From Deltaproteobacteria bacterium (lineage in GTDB: Bacteria; SAR324; JACQKK01), in assembly GCA_029879595.1 (NCBI GenBank), contig JAOUPZ010000239.1, positions 1-5,023 on the forward strand: 5,023 nucleotides of DNA, given 5' to 3'. Below are positions 1 through 5,023 of this stretch, in pieces. How positions within the stretch are numbered: position 1 is the stretch's first letter; every line of letters starts with the position of its first letter. The notes beneath the pieces were generated by a model. It was not told the DNA's origin and did not search any database. It saw nothing but the letters and a program-made list of their open reading frames with translations. The translations under genes were made by a program, and so were the position numbers.

Positions 1-1
1 G

Positions 2-313
2 AAAGAGCAGGACGGCTCGTTCGACCTGGCGGTGTTCTCGCAGTCCCTGCATCACATGGAGCAGCCCGCCCTGGGCCTGCGCCAGGCGGTGCGTGTGCTG
101 CGCACCGGCGGACGCCTGCTGGTGGTTGACCTGGCCCCCCACGACCAGGAGTGGGTGCGGGAAAAACTGGGGCACCAGCACCTGGGGTTTGAACCCGAGG
201 AGCTGCGGGCCATGCTCCGGCAGGCCGGGCTGGGGCAGCTGGCCCTGGAACAGGTGAATCAGCGCCGGGGCGAGGTGTTCCGGGTGCTTCAGGCCAGCGG
301 GGTCAAGGAATGA
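2..313 (+). CDS. ArsR-family regulator with SAM-methyltransferase-like domain (SahR-like), C-terminal part only
   Basis: The gene is cut by the left window edge. The open frame runs from base 2 to the TGA at 311-313 and gives 103 residues. It opens with the middle of a Rossmann methyltransferase fold: FDLAVFSQSLHHM (motif IV region), then VRVLRTGGRLLVVDLAPHDQ (the usual R-V-L-x-x-G-G beta strand). The stretch EWVREKLGHQHLGFEPEEL is characteristic, to my knowledge, of proteins that join an N-terminal ArsR winged helix to a methyltransferase-like domain. The HTH part would lie upstream and is inferred, not seen. Proteobacterial members called SahR bind S-adenosylhomocysteine and repress methionine-cycle genes; metH nearby on the same strand fits that role. 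Base composition is GC-rich (about 67% in bases 121-180), like metH. A stand-alone class I methyltransferase is the main alternative. The methyltransferase fold is nearly certain, the ArsR/SahR assignment likely. Confidence 0.75.
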   Translation, partial: KEQDGSFDLAVFSQSLHHMEQPALGLRQAVRVLRTGGRLLVVDLAPHDQEWVREKLGHQHLGFEPEELRAMLRQAGLGQLALEQVNQRRGEVFRVLQASGVKE

Positions 314-321
314 GGCCCGGC

Positions 322-359
322 AGGATACCCCGGAGACTGCAGGTCCCGCGGGATATCCT
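322..359. terminator. Imperfect hairpin between convergent genes, possible bidirectional terminator
   Basis: Bases 322-332 (AGGATACCCCG) pair with 349-359 (CGGGATATCCT) over 11 positions with a single C-A mismatch and a 16-base loop. It lies between the stop of the plus-strand regulator (313) and the stop of the minus-strand methyltransferase (383), where a shared terminator would be expected. Neither side has a T-tract, so it does not meet the usual criteria for an intrinsic terminator. Placement supports the call more than structure does. Confidence 0.35.
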
Positions 360-382
360 TAGGAAACGGCGGCTTACGCCGG

Positions 383-1171
383 TCATCTGTTTTTGCTGGA
401 AATGAACTCCAGGTTTGTTGACAGGTATTTCAAGGGTGTGTGATCCACCAGGCACTGGTCGATCCGTTCCCAGATATTCGGAGCCGGATAATGCACCTTG
501 TTCTTGGGAAACAGCTGCCGGAACCACATATCGTGCAGACTGAAGCCCGCCCCGGCCAGCAAGCCGCGGACCTGGGCTCTGGAATACAGACGGTCGTGAA
601 CCTCCTTGCCCAGAAGGCCAAACAGGTGCTGAGTCCAGGAAAGTGAATAAGGAAGAAACAGACAGATAAACAGGCCGCCGGGCCTTAACACCCGGTGGAG
701 TTCACTAAGGGAGTTTTTATCATCGGGAACATGCTCCAGAACACCGAAGCTTAACACCACGTCAAAGGACCCCTCCTCAAAAGGAAGCAAATACTCATGT
801 TCCAGCATTTTGAAGGGAATGCCATGGCGGGTGAAAAAATCCCCCCGGTGCTCATCGGCCACCGGGACGGGAACATCACAGGCGCTTATATTTCCTCCCA
901 GACTTTTCAGGGACAGCGCATTCTGGCCCCAACCTGTCCCCCAGTCCAGGATGGAAATATCGGAAAACGGTTTGTCATGCCAGGCCGTGGAAATTTCCCT
1001 GACATAGCGTGTCAGGTAATAATAAATGATGCCACAGGACTTGTTGGCGATGGTTTGATAGTGACGGACAGCTCCAGCGATGTCCTCAATGTCCTTCATG
1101 TCCGAGGGCAGGGAATGAAATGAGTTTTTCCGGATTTTCAGAAATTCTGCGTTGCTCAGCGTTGAAGGCAT
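383..1171 (-). CDS. Class I SAM-dependent methyltransferase of unknown substrate
   Basis: The product is 262 aa if translation starts at the ATG at 1169-1171 (MPSTLSNAEF); the stop is TGA at 383-385. SAM-binding signatures are clear: motif I ILDWGTGWG (residues 74-82), an acidic residue after the second strand (D99 in ISACDV), motif IV FDVVLSFGVLEHV (136-148) and LRPGG (162-166), as in Methyltransf_11 proteins. The C-terminal ~90 residues are probably substrate-specific and I do not recognise them. No signal peptide or membrane segment is evident, so it is probably cytosolic. The frame stays open upstream to an ATG at 1312 (309 aa), but those 47 codons cross the promoter-like region of metH and look unlike a methyltransferase N-terminus. 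The shorter start has only a weak RBS (GCGGA). GC is about 45-52% in three hand-counted 60-base blocks, against about 72% in one metH block, which suggests acquisition by transfer. The substrate could be a small molecule, lipid or surface sugar; nothing here decides it. Confidence 0.82.
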   Translation of the reverse strand: MPSTLSNAEFLKIRKNSFHSLPSDMKDIEDIAGAVRHYQTIANKSCGIIYYYLTRYVREISTAWHDKPFSDISILDWGTGWGQNALSLKSLGGNISACDVPVPVADEHRGDFFTRHGIPFKMLEHEYLLPFEEGSFDVVLSFGVLEHVPDDKNSLSELHRVLRPGGLFICLFLPYSLSWTQHLFGLLGKEVHDRLYSRAQVRGLLAGAGFSLHDMWFRQLFPKNKVHYPAPNIWERIDQCLVDHTPLKYLSTNLEFISSKNR

Positions 1172-1227
1172 GTAATATCCGCGGGTTGGGCTGGACACGG
1201 TGCTGGATGCCAGCGGGATTTTTACCA

Positions 1228-1257
1228 AGCATAAACCAAAAACAGGTTGTATATCAA
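1228..1257 (-). promoter_or_regulatory. Candidate sigma-70 promoter for the minus-strand methyltransferase
   Basis: Read on the minus strand, TTGATA (1257-1252; 5 of 6 to the -35 consensus) is followed after 18 bases by TATGCT (1233-1228; 4 of 6 to the -10 consensus). Transcription would begin near 1220, about 50 bases before the ATG at 1171 but inside the longer reading frame from 1312. If real, it therefore supports the shorter protein. This is pattern matching by eye only. Confidence 0.35.
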
Positions 1258-1276
1258 AGGGCAAAAGGCTTATAGC
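1247..1276 (+). promoter_or_regulatory. Weak candidate promoter for metH
   Basis: TTGTAT (1247-1252; 3 of 6 to the -35 consensus) lies 18 bases before TATAGC (1271-1276; 4 of 6 to the -10 consensus). Transcription would start near 1283, giving metH a leader of about 60 bases. The match is weak and would suit a regulated promoter, but chance is a fair alternative. Its -35 element overlaps the -35 of the minus-strand candidate, and its -10 element lies within the loop and edge of the inverted repeat at 1260-1285. Confidence 0.25.
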
Positions 1277-1285
1277 CCTTTTGCC
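1260..1285. promoter_or_regulatory. 9-bp perfect inverted repeat upstream of metH, possible operator
   Basis: GGCAAAAGG (1260-1268) and CCTTTTGCC (1277-1285) form a perfect 9-bp inverted repeat with an 8-base spacer. Its centre, near 1272.5, falls on the candidate -10 box of metH. ArsR-family dimers bind inverted repeats at or near promoters, so this is a plausible operator, perhaps for the SahR-like regulator encoded upstream. I have not matched it to a published SahR consensus. It could also fold as an RNA hairpin if transcription starts further upstream. Confidence 0.4.
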
Positions 1286-1294
1286 ATAACAGAC

Positions 1295-1316
1295 CCGGCC
1301 GGGGGCCGGCATTTTT
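1295..1316 (+). terminator. Terminator-like GC hairpin plus T-run in the metH leader
   Basis: CCGGCC (1295-1300) and GGCCGG (1304-1309) form a perfect all-GC 6-bp stem with a GGG loop. It is followed, after CA, by five Ts (1312-1316). On the plus strand this resembles a short Rho-independent terminator. The next plus-strand gene upstream ends almost 1 kb away, so the element lies in the metH 5' leader rather than at a gene end. It could end read-through transcripts or act as an attenuator. The T-run is short, and no convincing competing antiterminator was found by eye. Confidence 0.35.
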
Positions 1317-1329
1317 CAACGGGGATTTT

Positions 1330-1335
1330 GAGAGG
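1330..1335 (+). promoter_or_regulatory. Ribosome binding site deciding the TTG start of metH
   Basis: GAGAGG at 1330-1335 sits six bases before the TTG at 1342. The first in-frame ATG (1390) is 16 codons further in, where it would remove the helix that precedes the first strand of the homocysteine domain. The Shine-Dalgarno match and the expected N-terminal length both favour TTG. Confidence 0.6.
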
Positions 1336-1341
1336 CATATT

Positions 1342-4300
1342 TTGAAAAACACGGACCGGGAACAAAGAATTGCCGCACTGCGCCAGGCCATGACTCAACG
1401 GGTGCTGCTGCTAGACGGTGCATCGGGAACATACCTGCAGGGGCTCGACCTGGGAGCGGAAGACTTCGGCGGCGAGAAATACGAGGGCTGCTCGGAAAAC
1501 CTCGCGCTGACCCGCCCCGAAATACTGAGCCGGATGCACCTGGACTACCTGGACGCCGGGGCGGACATCATTGAAACCAACACCTTCGGGGGAACCCCGC
1601 TGGTGCTGGACGAGTTCTCCCTGGGCCAGAAGGCCCGGCAGATCAACCGCCGCTGCGCCGAACTGGCCCGTGAGGCGGCCGCCCTGAGAAGCACTCCGGA
1701 AAGCACCCGCTGGGTGGCCGGCTCCATGGGGCCCACCACCCGCGCCATTTCCGTCACCGGGGGCATCACCTTCGATGAACTCCGGGACAACTTCTGCGAG
1801 CAGGCCCTGGGGCTGATCGAGGGCGGGGTGGACTACCTGCTGCTGGAGACCTGCCAGGACACCCGCAACATCAAGGCCGGGCTGCTGGGAATCGACCAGG
1901 CCAACAGCGAACTGGGCACCACGGTCCCCGTGGCGGTCTCGGTGACCATCGAGCCCATGGGCACCATGCTGGCCGGCCAGGGCGTGGAGGCCCTCTACGC
2001 CAGCATAATGCACCGCGATCTGCTGTATGTGGGTCTGAACTGCGCCACCGGCCCGGAGTTCATGACCGACCATGTGCGCTCGCTGGCCTCCCTGTCGGTG
2101 TTTCCCGTGGGCGTTATGCCCAACGCGGGCCTGCCGGACGTGGACGGCAACTACCTGGAAACCCCCCGCATGATGAGCGACGTGCTGAAACGGTTCCTGG
2201 ACCAGGGCTGGGTGAACCTGCTGGGGGGGTGCTGCGGCACCACCCCGGAATACACCCGGGCCTTCGCCGAACTGTTGCAGGGGGCGGTTCCCCGCAAACC
2301 GGCCCTTACGGGGCGCAGCCTGCTTTCCGGGGTGGACTTTCTGGAGATGGACGAGGAGAACCGCCCCATTATTGTGGGGGAACGCACCAATGCGGTGGGC
2401 TCCCGGCTGTTCCGGCGGCTCATAAGCGAGGAGAAGTTCGACGAGGCCTCGGACATCGCCCGGCGGCAGGTGAACGGCGGCGCCCAGGTGATAGACATCA
2501 ACCTGGCCAATCCGGACCGCAACGAGGAGGAGGACATGACCCGCTTCCTGGAGCAGGTCATCCGCAAGATCAAGGCCCCCCTGATGATCGATTCCACCGA
2601 TGCCGCCGTCATCGCCCGGGCCCTGCCCTATTCACAGGGCAAGGCGGTCATCAACTCCATCAACCTGGAGGAGGGCGAGGAGCGCTTCCGGGAAGTGGTT
2701 CCGCTGGCCCGGCAATACGGAGCGGCCCTGGTGGTGGGAACCATCGACGAGGACCCGGAGCACGGCATGGCCGTGACCAGGCAGCGCAAGCTGGAGATAG
2801 CCCGGCGCTCCCTTGACCTGCTCACCGGCGAATATGGCATGGCCCCGGAGGATATCATCTTCGACCCCCTGGTGTTCCCCTGCGCCACCGGGGACGAGAA
2901 CTACCGGGGCTCTGCCCGGGAAACCGTGGAGGGACTGCGCCTGATCAAGGAGGCCTTTCCACGCTCCAAGACCATCCTGGGGGTGAGCAATGTATCCTTC
3001 GGTCTGCCCCCGGCGGGCCGGGAGGTCGTCAACGCCGTGTTCCTGTACCACTGCGTGCAGGCAGGGCTGGACATGGCCATAGTCAACTCGGAAAAACTGG
3101 TGCGCTATGCCTCGCTGGCCGAGGAGGAGCGCCTGCTGGCCGAGGAGATCCTTTTCGACTCCGGCGATGAGGCCATCGCCGCCTTCGCCGCGCACTTCCG
3201 CGATAAGCCCACGGAGGCCCCCCAGGCAAGGGAACGGCTGCCCCTGGATCAACGGCTGGCCCGCTACATCGTGGACGGCAGCAAGGACGGCCTCTACGCG
3301 GACCTGGACGAGGCCCTGGCTCCGGACGGGGCCAACATGCGTCCCCTGGAGATCATCAACGGCCCCCTGATGGCTGGCATGGACGAGGTGGGGCGGCTGT
3401 TCAACGGCAACAAGCTGATCGTGGCCGAGGTGCTGCAGAGTGCGGAGGCCATGAAGGCCGCCGTGACCCACCTGGAGCCCCACATGGACAAGTCGGAATC
3501 CACCGGACAGGCCACCCTGCTGCTGGCCACCGTGAAGGGCGATGTCCACGATATCGGCAAGAACCTGGTGGACATCATCTTCACCAACAACGGCTACCGG
3601 GTCATCAACCTGGGGATAAAAATCCCCCCGGAGACACTGATCCAGGCCTGCCGGGAGCACCAGCCGGACCTGCTGGGGCTTTCCGGGCTGCTGGTGAAAT
3701 CGGCCAACCAGATGGTGGTCACGGCCGAGGACCTGCGCAACTCGGGGATATCGGTGCCCATGCTGGTGGGGGGGGCGGCCCTCAGCAACACCTTCACCCG
3801 CAAGCGCATCGCCCCCGGCTATGGGGGGCTGGTGCTGTACGCCCGCGACGCCATGAGCGGACTGGAACTGGCGGGACAGCTGAAAAACCCGGTGGAACGG
3901 GCCCGCCTGGAGGAGGAACTGGCCCGGGAGGCGGAGGAGACGGCCACGGAGGCTCAGGCCGCCCGGCCCCGCGCCCCCGTCACGGAGGAGCGCTCACAGC
4001 GGGTGCGCATAGACCTGCCCACTCCCGAAGTGCCCGACACGGCTCTCCATGCGCTGGAACGGCTGAACCTGGACGAGGTGTGGGCCTATGTCAACCCGCA
4101 GATGCTCTATGGCAAGCACCTGGGCCTGCGGGGCAACTTTGAGCGGCTGCTGGGCGAGGGAGACGCCAAGGCCGGTGAACTGAAGAACGTGGTGGAGCAG
4201 GTCAAGCAGAACTGCCGGCAGGGCGGCATGACGGCCCGGGCCATCTGGAGGTTTCTGCCCGCCCGCTCCCAGGGCAACCGGCTGACCCTGCTGGACCCGA

Positions 4301-4836
4301 AAACGGAAGAGGAACTGGAGGTGTTCGACCTGCCCCGCCAGCCCCGCGAACAGGGGCTGGCCCTGCCCGACTTCGTGCTGCCCGGCGAGCCCGGACGGCC
4401 TGATCATGTGGCCCTGCTGGTCACCACCGCCGGGGAGGGCATCCGGGAGCGCGCCGGGGAACTGAAGGATCGCGGGGAATACCTGCAAAGCCATGTGCTG
4501 CAAGCCCTGGCCCTGGAAACCGCCGAGGCCGCCGCGGAGTGGCTCCATGCCCGCATCCGGGCCATGTGGGGCTTTGCCGATGGGCCGGACATGACCATGC
4601 TGCAGCGCTTCAAGGCCCAGTACCGGGGCAAGCGCTATTCCTTCGGCTATCCGGCCTGCCCGGAGCTCTCACACCAGCAGGGGCTGTTCCGGCTGCTCAA
4701 GCCGGAGCAGATCGGGGTCAATCTCACCGACGGCTATATGATGGACCCCGAGGCCTCGGTATCGGCCCTGGTGTTTCACCACCCGGACGCGGTGTATTTT
4801 TCCGTGGGGCCGGACACCGGCGAGGGTGGGGAATAG
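1342..4836 (+). CDS. metH: Cobalamin-dependent methionine synthase (5-methyltetrahydrofolate--homocysteine methyltransferase)
   Basis: MetH moves a methyl group from 5-methyltetrahydrofolate to homocysteine through enzyme-bound cobalamin, giving methionine and tetrahydrofolate in the cytosol. All four modules of the 1164-aa protein are present. The homocysteine domain (about 18-320) starts at VLLLDGASGT and has the zinc ligands C234 (GLNCATG) and C297/C298 (GGCCGT), spaced as in E. coli C247/C310/C311. The folate (pterin-binding) domain (about 340-610) has IVGERTNAVGS, VIDINLANPD and ILGVSNVSFGLP. The cap and B12-binding domains (about 635-850) have DVHDIG with D734 and the cobalt ligand H736; S787 completes the Asp-His-Ser triad at the E. 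coli spacing. The SAM-dependent reactivation domain (about 905-1155) has R1098 followed by FGYPACP. A charged Glu/Ala/Arg-rich linker (about 852-888) joins the last two. The length is slightly below E. coli MetH (1227 aa) but normal for the family. The start is TTG; the stop is TAG at 4834-4836. No frameshift or missing catalytic residue is seen. Neighbouring genes suggest control by SAH and a link to corrinoid metabolism. Confidence 0.98.
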   Translation: MKNTDREQRIAALRQAMTQRVLLLDGASGTYLQGLDLGAEDFGGEKYEGCSENLALTRPEILSRMHLDYLDAGADIIETNTFGGTPLVLDEFSLGQKARQINRRCAELAREAAALRSTPESTRWVAGSMGPTTRAISVTGGITFDELRDNFCEQALGLIEGGVDYLLLETCQDTRNIKAGLLGIDQANSELGTTVPVAVSVTIEPMGTMLAGQGVEALYASIMHRDLLYVGLNCATGPEFMTDHVRSLASLSVFPVGVMPNAGLPDVDGNYLETPRMMSDVLKRFLDQGWVNLLGGCCGTTPEYTRAFAELLQGAVPRKPALTGRSLLSGVDFLEMDEENRPIIVGERTNAVGSRLFRRLISEEKFDEASDIARRQVNGGAQVIDINLANPDRNEEEDMTRFLEQVIRKIKAPLMIDSTDAAVIARALPYSQGKAVINSINLEEGEERFREVVPLARQYGAALVVGTIDEDPEHGMAVTRQRKLEIARRSLDLLTGEYGMAPEDIIFDPLVFPCATGDENYRGSARETVEGLRLIKEAFPRSKTILGVSNVSFGLPPAGREVVNAVFLYHCVQAGLDMAIVNSEKLVRYASLAEEERLLAEEILFDSGDEAIAAFAAHFRDKPTEAPQARERLPLDQRLARYIVDGSKDGLYADLDEALAPDGANMRPLEIINGPLMAGMDEVGRLFNGNKLIVAEVLQSAEAMKAAVTHLEPHMDKSESTGQATLLLATVKGDVHDIGKNLVDIIFTNNGYRVINLGIKIPPETLIQACREHQPDLLGLSGLLVKSANQMVVTAEDLRNSGISVPMLVGGAALSNTFTRKRIAPGYGGLVLYARDAMSGLELAGQLKNPVERARLEEELAREAEETATEAQAARPRAPVTEERSQRVRIDLPTPEVPDTALHALERLNLDEVWAYVNPQMLYGKHLGLRGNFERLLGEGDAKAGELKNVVEQVKQNCRQGGMTARAIWRFLPARSQGNRLTLLDPKTEEELEVFDLPRQPREQGLALPDFVLPGEPGRPDHVALLVTTAGEGIRERAGELKDRGEYLQSHVLQALALETAEAAAEWLHARIRAMWGFADGPDMTMLQRFKAQYRGKRYSFGYPACPELSHQQGLFRLLKPEQIGVNLTDGYMMDPEASVSALVFHHPDAVYFSVGPDTGEGGE

Positions 4837-4852
4837 AACAAAAGCCGGGGCG

Positions 4853-4906
4853 GAGCCTTACTGATAATCCTCCTCAGGGAGGCCTCACAGGGGTTCCTCC
4901 TCAGGG
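4853..4906 (-). repeat. Degenerate 27-bp tandem repeat at the adenosyltransferase stop codon
   Basis: On the minus strand, CCCTGAGGAGGA occurs at 4906-4895 and again at 4879-4868, exactly 27 bases apart. Aligning the full 27-base units (4906-4880 and 4879-4853) gives 19 identities of 27 by hand count. The first copy contains the TGA stop at 4903-4901; the second has a TGA in the same frame. The second copy also makes a small hairpin, CCTCC-TCAG-GGAGG (4869-4882). It is probably an old in-frame duplication at the 3' end of the gene. The gap between the convergent genes (4837-4900) holds nothing else that I can identify. Confidence 0.5.
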
Positions 4907-5023
4907 CCGCCAGAGTATCTCCGGCTTGCCGGCAAACAGGTCCATGTGGCGGGCCAGCACGAACAGGGCGTCGGAGAGGCGGTTCAGAAAGGGCAGGTCC
5001 TGGCGGGAAGGCTCCAGACCTGC
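4901..5023 (-). CDS. PduO-type cob(I)alamin adenosyltransferase, C-terminal part only
   Basis: The gene is cut by the right window edge. Forty codons remain before the TGA at 4903-4901, reading in frame from base 5023. The tail contains PFLNRLSDALFVLARHMD and ends in EILWRP. The L-N-R-L-S-D-x-L-F-x-L-A-R signature marks the C-terminal helix of PduO/MMAB-type ATP:corrinoid adenosyltransferases, which transfer the 5'-deoxyadenosyl group of ATP to cob(I)alamin or cobyrinate diamide to make adenosylcobalamin. The active-site and ATP-binding parts lie outside the window. The gene converges on metH with a 64-base gap, so the two are not co-transcribed, but both use corrinoids. I am fairly sure of the family from this signature; whether it serves de novo synthesis or salvage cannot be told. 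Confidence 0.85.
   Translation of the reverse strand, partial: AGLEPSRQDLPFLNRLSDALFVLARHMDLFAGKPEILWRP

Noticed and set aside
797..1123. 108-codon plus-strand frame opposite the methyltransferase
   Set aside because: The minus-strand frame carries clear SAM-binding motifs; this one has none.
1172..1341. Cobalamin, SAM or SAH riboswitch upstream of metH
   Set aside because: I looked for their characteristic conserved cores and found none. The region is also short for a cobalamin riboswitch plus promoter.
1411..2073. 220-codon open frame on the minus strand inside metH
   Set aside because: It is antisense to the homocysteine domain, is low in complexity (rich in G, Q, H and V) and has no recognisable motif.
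2229..2816. 195-codon plus-strand frame overlapping metH
   Set aside because: It is an out-of-frame, Gly/Pro/Arg-rich translation of the conserved folate domain; the metH frame explains these bases.
2632..3660. 342-codon open frame on the minus strand inside metH
   Set aside because: It lies antisense to well-conserved metH coding sequence and its product resembles no family. Long antisense frames are expected in GC-rich genes.
3994..4548. 184-codon minus-strand frame opposite the metH activation domain
   Set aside because: It is antisense to conserved coding sequence and its product is of biased composition without known motifs.
4837..4868. Intrinsic terminator directly after metH
   Set aside because: The GC-rich stretch near 4844-4857 offers only 3-bp pairings, and no T-run follows on the plus strand.

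Overview
The window comes from a GC-rich proteobacterium, most likely gamma- or deltaproteobacterial. This rests on GC-rich third codon positions, a cobalamin-dependent methionine synthase, and a regulator tail typical of ArsR-methyltransferase fusions that control methionine-cycle genes in Proteobacteria. The genus cannot be read from this sequence alone.

Layout, left to right. (1) Bases 2-313, plus strand: the C-terminal 103 codons of an ArsR/SmtB-type regulator fused to a SAM/SAH-binding methyltransferase-like domain (SahR-like); its start lies outside the window. (2) Bases 314-382: a short gap between convergent genes, holding an imperfect 11-bp hairpin without a T-tract. (3) Bases 383-1171, minus strand: a class I SAM-dependent methyltransferase of unknown substrate, clearly AT-richer than its neighbours. 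(4) Bases 1172-1341: a divergent intergenic region with overlapping candidate promoters, a 9-bp inverted repeat and a GC hairpin followed by five Ts just ahead of metH. (5) Bases 1342-4836, plus strand: a complete four-module metH (1164 aa, TTG start). (6) Bases 4837-4900: a short gap between convergent genes with a degenerate 27-bp repeat. (7) Bases 4901-5023, minus strand: the C-terminal 40 codons of a PduO-type cob(I)alamin adenosyltransferase.

The functional theme is the activated-methyl cycle and its cobalamin cofactor. MetH remakes methionine from homocysteine, a SahR-like protein would sense S-adenosylhomocysteine and adjust that cycle, and the adenosyltransferase processes the corrinoid that MetH also needs. 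The low-GC methyltransferase looks like an unrelated insertion between the regulator and metH. I see no mobile element, CRISPR array, RNA gene or clearly new system. The most interesting part is the 170-base control region between the methyltransferase and metH.
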